A DNA stretch of 26,961 nt from a virus: the IMG/VR virus record IMGVR_UViG_3300020438_000224, positions 1 to 26,961 of that record; one strand, 5' to 3'. Within the stretch, counting starts at the first letter, position 1; each line of letters begins with the position of its first letter. The translations under genes were made by a program, and so were the position numbers. Below, in pieces: positions 8,355-17,300 of this stretch. The notes beneath the pieces are model-generated. The model was given only the letters and a program-made list of their open reading frames with translations, was not told the DNA's origin and did not search any database.

Positions 8355-11300
8355 ATGGCTGAACAATTTGTAGCCTCAAAACAATTACCATACGTTCTAC
8401 AATCAACAAGGTTAAAAAACTTTTTTGATTCCACAGTTGATCAGTGGTTCAAAAACGAAGACAGTACATTTGAACGTGGCTTTGTTGGACAGCGTCAAGG
8501 TAGATTATTAAACACTACTAAAGATGCATATTTGCCTGAATCAACATTTGGTAGAACATATTATCAATTAGAACCAACAGCAATTGTAAGAGATGCTGAC
8601 ACACAAGAAATTTCATATCAAACTACATACGAAGATTTAGTAAACAAAATTAGATTTGATGGAGGAAATGTTAATGATCATTCAAGACTGTTTGAATCTA
8701 AATATTATTCATATGCTCAGCCAATTGACATTGACAAATATTTAAACTATTCAAACTACTATTGGTATCCGTATGCTGATGATTTATCTGCTGAATCAGG
8801 AGGAATATTTTCTACAATTCCTTCTAAACCAGTTGACGGATCACTTGCAAAAAGTATAACACTACCAACTGACATAGTTGGAGAAAAAACATACACAGCA
8901 CCTGATGGCACAGTTTTCACAAATGGACTTCACGTTAGATTTGAAGGATCAAATGTTACAGGTTCGAGTTATCAATATTATTACACAATAAATTCTTTAA
9001 GTATTGACACAGCAGGAACAGGATATGCAATTGGTGATAATATTTTAATCACTGGTAAAACAGTTGGTAAGGTGACAACAGTTGGCGGCAGTGGAGAAAT
9101 CACTAGCATCGAAATCATATCGTCAACACTCAATGACGGTGATATACCAAACACTCCTACTATTACAAGCTCGGCTGGTAGTAGCGGAATCATAAGTGCT
9201 ACAACAACAAGAAAAGAAATAACATACTTTGTTGAAGGTGTTGGTTCTGAAATTAAACTTGTTGACACAAGAACATTAAGAAATGTTAGTGACAGTACTG
9301 CGGCTGTAAAAGATTATATAACAATACAACGTGGTGCTAAAGATGGTAACCTTTGGTCAAAATCAAATGGTTGGGTGCATAAAGATACACTGGAAAATTA
9401 TCCATCAGTTACTACAACTTCACAAACAGATCAATTATGGGACGACACGGCTTGGGACATGACATCATTTGATGTACAGATTGCATCAGCCACATCAGCA
9501 TTTACAAGATCATCTGAAAGACGTGCTTTAAGACCAATTTTAGAATTTAAACGTGATATTGAATTATACGATTATGGTTATAATCATTTAACTGATGTAA
9601 CTGTTATTGAATCATTGTTAACTAAAACACAAATAGAAGGCCAGTCTGCAATTAGTATTGACGGACATGCTATACAAAACGAAGATACAATTTTATTTAC
9701 AAATGCTTCAAGTCAAGACGACTATGTACAATGGGATGGCAACAGTGTATTATGGGATCACGATACTGATTCAGATGTATCAACTGGCGGTGGTGGTGGA
9801 ACTGGTGGTGATGTAGGATGGGATATATCAAGTACAACATTTAACATTGGAGCAACCATATGGAAAGTTTCTGGTGTTGGATCTAGTATAGTATTAACAC
9901 AACTTACATCAAATGTTAATATAAATGATAAAATTTATGTTAAAACAGGTTCTGTACACAAAGGATCTGAATGGTACTATGATGGCTATAACTGGAATGA
10001 AGCACAGAAAAAAATAAAATCTAATCAAGCACCATTGTATAATTTATATGACAATGATAAAAATCCATTAAATGATGTTGGACTATATCCTTCGTCAGAC
10101 TTTGCTGGATCAAAAATATTTGGTTACAAAGAAAGTACAGGTACAAATGATACAGAGCTAGGATTTCCATTATCTTATTCAGCAGGTGTTGATAAGAGTG
10201 ATATACAGTTTTGTAATTTTTTAAATGAAGATTCTTACACTTACGGCAGTAACAATATCACTGGATACAACTATTATAAACAGTTTACACATCCAGAAAC
10301 AATTGCTAAAATTATTGATTATGAAGTAAATGTTAATCCAAGCAGATCCAATCAAGACATAAACAAATACTTTATCAATGGTCAAGAAGCACCAGCATTA
10401 ATCTTAGTTAGAGGCAATACATACAACTTTAATTTTAATTCACCTGAATCATCTACAGCAGGATATTCAAATGCCAATCATCCATTTTATATTTCAACTG
10501 GCACGGCTTGGTCGTCAGGAGCATACACCGGAGAATATACTGGAGGTATTTCAGGATCAAGATCACACTATAGTGGATCATCATCTACATTAAAGTTTAC
10601 GGTTCCTGCAAATGCGCCAGACAAGTTATATTATCATTGTGGAGTTCACAATAACATGGGTGGACAGTTTGTAATCATTGACAACGCAGTTACTACACTA
10701 GATGCCGCAACAGAAACAAATTACAAAAATGAATGGGTGGTTGATCCTAGCAGAAAACTATCTCAAAAATTAATACAAGAACATACAGTCAATAGTCAAA
10801 ATATCAACGATAATATTATTATTGAAGTGATACCATCGTCAGTTCTTGATATTGAAATTTATAAAAATGGTGACAAGCAAGTGTTTGGAACTGACTACAC
10901 TTTATCAAACAGTGTGAACATCAGTTTTACAACAGCATTGGTTGTTGGTGATTTTGTTAAAATATTTTATAAAACAACAAATCCAAAACCTCTTAAGTCT
11001 ATCAACTATTTTGAAATACCAAAAAACTTAGAAAACAATGCTTCAAACCAAGAGCTTGGCACAGCAACATATAGTGAATTGTTTGAACATTTTAAATCTA
11101 TTATTCAAAATCAAATAGGATTTACAGGGGCTGTAAATGGTAATAATAATTACAGAGATACATCACAAGACATAAGTTTAGGTTCAGTTATTTTACATCA
11201 TGATACTCCATTATTAAAAACAATGGCAATCACAAACAATGCAGATCTTGATATATTAGAATCATTAAGATATACTAAAGATAGATATCAAGAATTTCAG

Positions 11301-14300
11301 TTAAAATTTTTAAACACAGTAAACAATATACAGAACACAAATGCTATAAACTCTTTATCTATTCCTCAAGTAGTAGATCAAACACTAACTACTTTAAACG
11401 TAGCAAAAGATTTATCTAGCCCTTATGCATATTCAAATTTAGTAGCCAGCGGAGATAGATTTATATCTGAAAGTCATACCATAACCTCAACAAACAGAAC
11501 ATGGGGCGGACAAAGTACTTTTTTAAATCTTAATGCTGTTACACAAGAAATTTTCAATACAGAACCAGGATTATCAATTTCTAGCACATTTGATGCTGAT
11601 ACTGATTATGACACTAAAGCATTGTACATTTATAAAAATAATGTTCAGCTGATTATGAATCATGAATACATTGTTGATACATCATCAAATGGAACAAAGA
11701 TTATTTTCTTAGGTCGTCCTAGTGATAAACCACAAATAAATGATGTCATCACTATTCGTTATTATGAAACTAGACAACCAACTTGGATTCCTCCAACTCC
11801 GGCATCGTTAGGAATTAGCAAAATATATAAGCCTAGTGAACTTACTGATTCTACAACATACTCAAGTGGAACTAGAAATTACATACAATGTCATGACGGG
11901 TCATTAGTTTTAAAATACAACGACTCAAGAGATTCTGCCTTACTAGAATTAGAAAAAAGAATTTATAACACACTGCTTCATAGAACATCAGATCAAGATC
12001 AACTACCGTTATATGATATAAACAGTGTTATACCAAATAAATTTAATCCAACATCGTGGTCAAGAAAAGAAGTAAATGATTTGTTACGTCCAATGTTCAG
12101 CAGATGGGCAAGTGAAAACGCAATTGATTATCGTGAAAACACAGGCTATGCAGTTACAGTAACATTACAAGCAAATGCTAATTATGTTTTATCAAGTTAT
12201 GTAGCGTCTGGCTATGTTCCAGCAACAAGTACTATTCCTCAAAAATTTACAGTTGGCGAAACTGTAAGAGGAGCAACAAGTGGAGCAATAGGTAAAGTTA
12301 CTGCTGTCAGTACTGATACTAACACTGTTACTGTTTCTGGTGTTGTTGATGGTTTTGAAATTAATGAAGTTATACTTGGGTTATCAAGTGGCATTGGAAG
12401 GAAAGCAGATAACATTACTACTAATTGGAAAGTATTAAATTATTCATCACTTGTAGACCAAAATGGAGAAGCATTACCAGGACACTGGAGAGGCATATAT
12501 CGTTGGTACTATGGTACTGATCGTCCTCACACACATCCATGGGAAATGCTAGGCTTTTCACAAAAACCAATTTGGTGGGATCAATATTACACTTGGAATA
12601 ATCCTTCTATTAGAACACAACTAATATCTGATATTGAACAAGGAATTATTCGTTCGGGTATTAGAGAAAACTATTCAGACAGATCATATCTTAACTCAGA
12701 CAATGTTTATAAGAAGCCTGGCTTTAGTTCTTATGTTCCAGTAGATGGTAGTGGTAATTTATTAAGTCCATTAGACATCGGTATTATTAGTTCTAATCCA
12801 ACTGAGTACAATGCTCAAAAAGATTGGGTGTTTGGAGATGGTGCTCCGGTAGAACATGCGTTTGTTACATCATTGGTATATCCGTATGCTTTACAAACTT
12901 TATTATATCTAACTAATCCTGGGTCGTATGTTGAGAAACAGTGGAACATAAAAAATATTACAACTGCTGATGTAGATAAAAATCAAACTATAGATTTATC
13001 AACAGGTAAGAGAGCCAATAATATTAATTACTATGTACACACAGAAGTAGATGCTTCAAATACTAGATATTTAAGATCAGGTGTACAAAACTTTATATCT
13101 GATTATGTAATATCAAAAGGAAACCAAATAAACACTACATTTGGTAATGTGATTAGAAATATTCAATCTAACTTAATGTATAGATGTGGTGGATTTATTG
13201 ATACAACAAAATTAAAAATAGAATCAGAAGCATATGATTCTACAAGTAGAAGCACAAACATTATTATTCCACCAGAAGATATTAATGTTAATTTGTATAG
13301 TGGTGCTAGTATTCAAGAAGCATCGTACAGTGCTGTGATTGTTCAGACAGTTGATGGCGGATATAAACTTTATGGCTATGACGTTACAAATCCGTTCTTT
13401 AAAATATACAAACCGTTGGCAAACAGTTCAGGTTATTCTGTAAGAGTTGGCGGAGTTGATATATCACCAGCACAGTATACTACAGGTATAATGTATCACA
13501 AAAATGAAGTAGTTGAGTACCTTGATGTTTACTTTCAATGTACAGTTCCTCACACTGCTTTATCATCAGACACAGCACCCAATGAAGCATATTGGAGAAA
13601 AATATCTGTGCTTCCACAACAGGGTGGAACAGAAGTAAAGAATTACGCACAGTACGATTACAGTCAATCATATGATGTTGACTACGGGACAGTATTTAAA
13701 ACACGTCAAGAAGTATATGATGTTCTTGCTGGTTATGGTAAATTTTTAGAAGAAAATGGTTGGATGTTTGATGTTCACAATTCTGATTTAGGAGAACAAT
13801 TAAACTGGAATTATTCTGCTAAAGAATTTTTGTTTTGGAGTCTAGGTACATGGAAACAAGGTGATTTTGTTACATTAAGTCCAAGTGCTTCACAATTAAA
13901 ATTTAAACCAAAAACAGGAGTAGTTCAAAGTTTATCAGAAATAGTAAATGGCTCTTATAGTGTTATCAATAAAGAAGGGTTTGGTCTTGATACAAATAAA
14001 ATTTCTGTTATTAGAGAAAGTGGAGAAGTTACAATTTCTCACAAAAGCGGAATTGGTATATATGGCTTAAGATTGTTTGTAAAAGAAACAGAACACACTA
14101 TTACAATAAACAACAGCACTATCTTTAATGATACCATTTACAATACATTATTAGCACAACGACAACCACGTGTTAAAATTTCTACAGTAAGAACTGGTAA
14201 ATGGAACGGAAAACTTGAAGCAGATGGTTTCATAATAAATGGAACATCACTAATTAATAATTTTGAAAAATCTGTAAACGACACACGTTTCTTATATGAT

Positions 14301-17300
14301 ATTGATGCTGAAAAAGTCGATACTGATTTTAGAGATTCGGCAATGCATGTAATTGGATATCAAGAAAGAGATTATCTAACCAATCTTGGTATATCAAAAC
14401 GTAATCAAGTTAAATTATATCAAGGTATGATTAAACAAAAAGGTACAACAAATGCTATCGATAGATTGTTACGTTCAACAACAGTAAGCACAGATCAATC
14501 GTTTGATACTTTTGAAGAGTGGGCATTTAAAGTTGGCGAATTTGGATCAACAGCATTTAACCAACAAATTGAATTAAAATTACAAGCCAAAGATGTTGTA
14601 ACTGATCCATTGTTATTTGAATTTGTTTTACCAACAGACAATGTAACACCAAGTGGTTATGATATCACAACTGATGAAATTGTAACTATTGATATCGATG
14701 ACACAACTCGTTGGTTGAAAAAACCAACAGGCGAAAAAACACTTGCCAATTTATGGCCAACTACATCAACAGTAAGTTCAAACATACCATCAGCAGGTTA
14801 CGTACACTGGAGTGACTCAACGTACCAAGCATATGATTCGACAGCACTTGACAATGTTTATAACACACAGACAGGTAATGTTGCTGTGGGTTCAACTGCG
14901 TGGGTAGCCAAAGATGTTGAGGGTGGTAAAGATTGGAACGTTTACAAGTTATATGATATTGGAACAAAGATTGATAATGTAATATCGTTTGGTGATGCCA
15001 ACACGGCCATGAAAATCACTGTAGACGGTACTGGATCAATACTTGGTTCAAGTAAAAAAATTATATTACATAAAACATACGACAGCAGTGGAACACTGGT
15101 GATTGACCCAACAGCATGGGGTACACACACATTAACATTGAACCCAGCCGCTGGATCAGAGTCTACAGTAACTATTCCATTTGGTAATGTAGCAGGATCA
15201 GGGGCTTCTCTAGCAGTAGGCAATATTGCTGGAACAGTTAATTCAGTTTCATCGTCAGGCGGTACTGGTTTTGCTGTAGGAGATGTAATCACATTTACTG
15301 GAACATCTGGCAGTGGTGCTTCAGCAACAGTGGCTAGTGAAAATGCAGGTGCTCCGACATCATTAACTCTTAACAGTGGTGGTTCAAATTATTCTGCGGC
15401 ACCAAATGGATTTAGTGTTAAAAATTCTACTGGAACAGTAAAAGTATTAGGAACAGATTATACAGCACCAACATTTACGTTTACTGGATCAGGAACTGGC
15501 GGTGTGTTTGGTGAAATAAAAGATTTAGTTATAACGAGTGGTGGTACCAATTATCAAGCACCAGCAATAGTTATTATAAAATCAAATGGATCAAGTATTA
15601 CAATACCAACTAGTGAAATAACTGTTGGCAGTGGTACTATAACTGCTGTTAGTGTGCCAACGTATAATGCATTGAGTTTCCTTAATCAAGGATTCAGTTC
15701 AGGTATTACATCAACAGCAACAGGTAGTATTACTATAAAAGACACAAAATCAAATTATATAATAAATTTAAATAACCAACTAACTAAGGTCCATGCACTT
15801 GGAACTTTAACTGCTAACGTAACTACAGCATGGGATGGTACAGCACCATCAGTGGTTATTGAATCATGGGACGGATCAACTGCAACAACATTGTATACTA
15901 TTCCAACTACTAACTTACAATCAGTTGCTTCGTCAAACATTTCAGCAAGTGGGTCGGTAACTGACAATTCAAATGTAACTGTTAGAGCAAATGTTTCTGT
16001 ATCGTCTGCAACGACTGGTAATGTTAATATTGCTCTTAACTACACAACAAAACAATATGATATTACTAAAGTAGATGGCACTCCAGAGTTTGTGACCAAA
16101 GCAGATAACACAACAATTAATTCAAGTGGCATACAATTATTTGATTGGAAAGATATAAGATTAAATAATGTATTAGACACAGCAACTATATCGACAACTG
16201 TAAGTAATACATTACAAAACTTTTTAACAGCAACAACTTTAAATTCATCAGTGTGGTCAGAAGGTGATCTTGTTTGGTTAGATGATGACTCAACTGGTAA
16301 GTGGGGTGTGTATAGATTTACAGCAAATTCATCAATCATATCAACATATAATACAATACGTGGCACAGAGTCAACAGCAGTATCTCCAGCATATGGCGGA
16401 ACATGGATACTGCATAGTGGTGTTGATTATAGTGATGCTACTCAGACTACAGCAAGTTATTTTGCAAATACAAAACGTAGACAATCAGATAAAGTTGTTA
16501 CTGACCAATTTGAACAAGCAGTATTGTATGATGACAGAACAAACAAGGTTGAGTTATCACTGGTACCATATGATCCTGCAAAAGATATATTACCTCCAAC
16601 AGCAGATAGAGAAATAAAATATAAATCTGAAATTGATCCAGCAATATATAACAATCATTCTGATACAAATCAAATCAGTACCAGCAAACCATGGATGGAA
16701 GAATATGTTGGTCAAGTATGGTGGGATTTATCAACAGTAAGATATATTGATTATGAATCGCATGACAATGCTTATCGTAGAACATATTGGGGTAGATTAT
16801 TTCCAGGAGCAACAATTGACATTTATGAATGGGTATCTTCAACAACATCACCAACAAACTATACAGGTACTGGCACAGTTAAATCAACAACTGATTATGT
16901 CACAAAAACTGAAACAAATACATCCACACTGGCACAAACAATAACATATTATTATTGGGTTAAAAATGTTACAACGGTTCCTGCATTACCAAGTAGAACA
17001 CAAGATACAGCAACAGTGGCTAGTGTTATTACATCACCAATTATACAAGGATTAAATTATTTTGCACCAATTTCACAAAATGCAATTTCAATTGCAAATG
17101 TATTAGATTACACCACAAAAGAAAACACTGTGCTACAATTAAATTACAGAAAACGTAATTCAAATGATAAAACAAATTCTAAACATGCACAATGGTTGTT
17201 AATTAAAGAAAATTATCCAAATGCACCAATACAAGATCAAATTTGGAATAAGATGATTGATAGTTTGGTTGGTTTCGACAAATTAGGAAACACTGTTCCA

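Noticed and set aside
14942-15292. Minus-strand 116-codon frame inside the giant gene, and similar long antisense frames (15755-15967, 16040-16366, 21964-22326)
   Set aside because: They are Pro/Val/Ser-rich mirror products of Gly/Thr-rich plus-strand codons with no start signals. They are shadows of real genes.
16282-16944. Plus-strand Gln/His-rich frames (16282-16617, 16747-16944) inside the giant gene
   Set aside because: They result from CAA/ACA-rich codons read out of frame, have repetitive composition, and lie wholly inside a supported gene.
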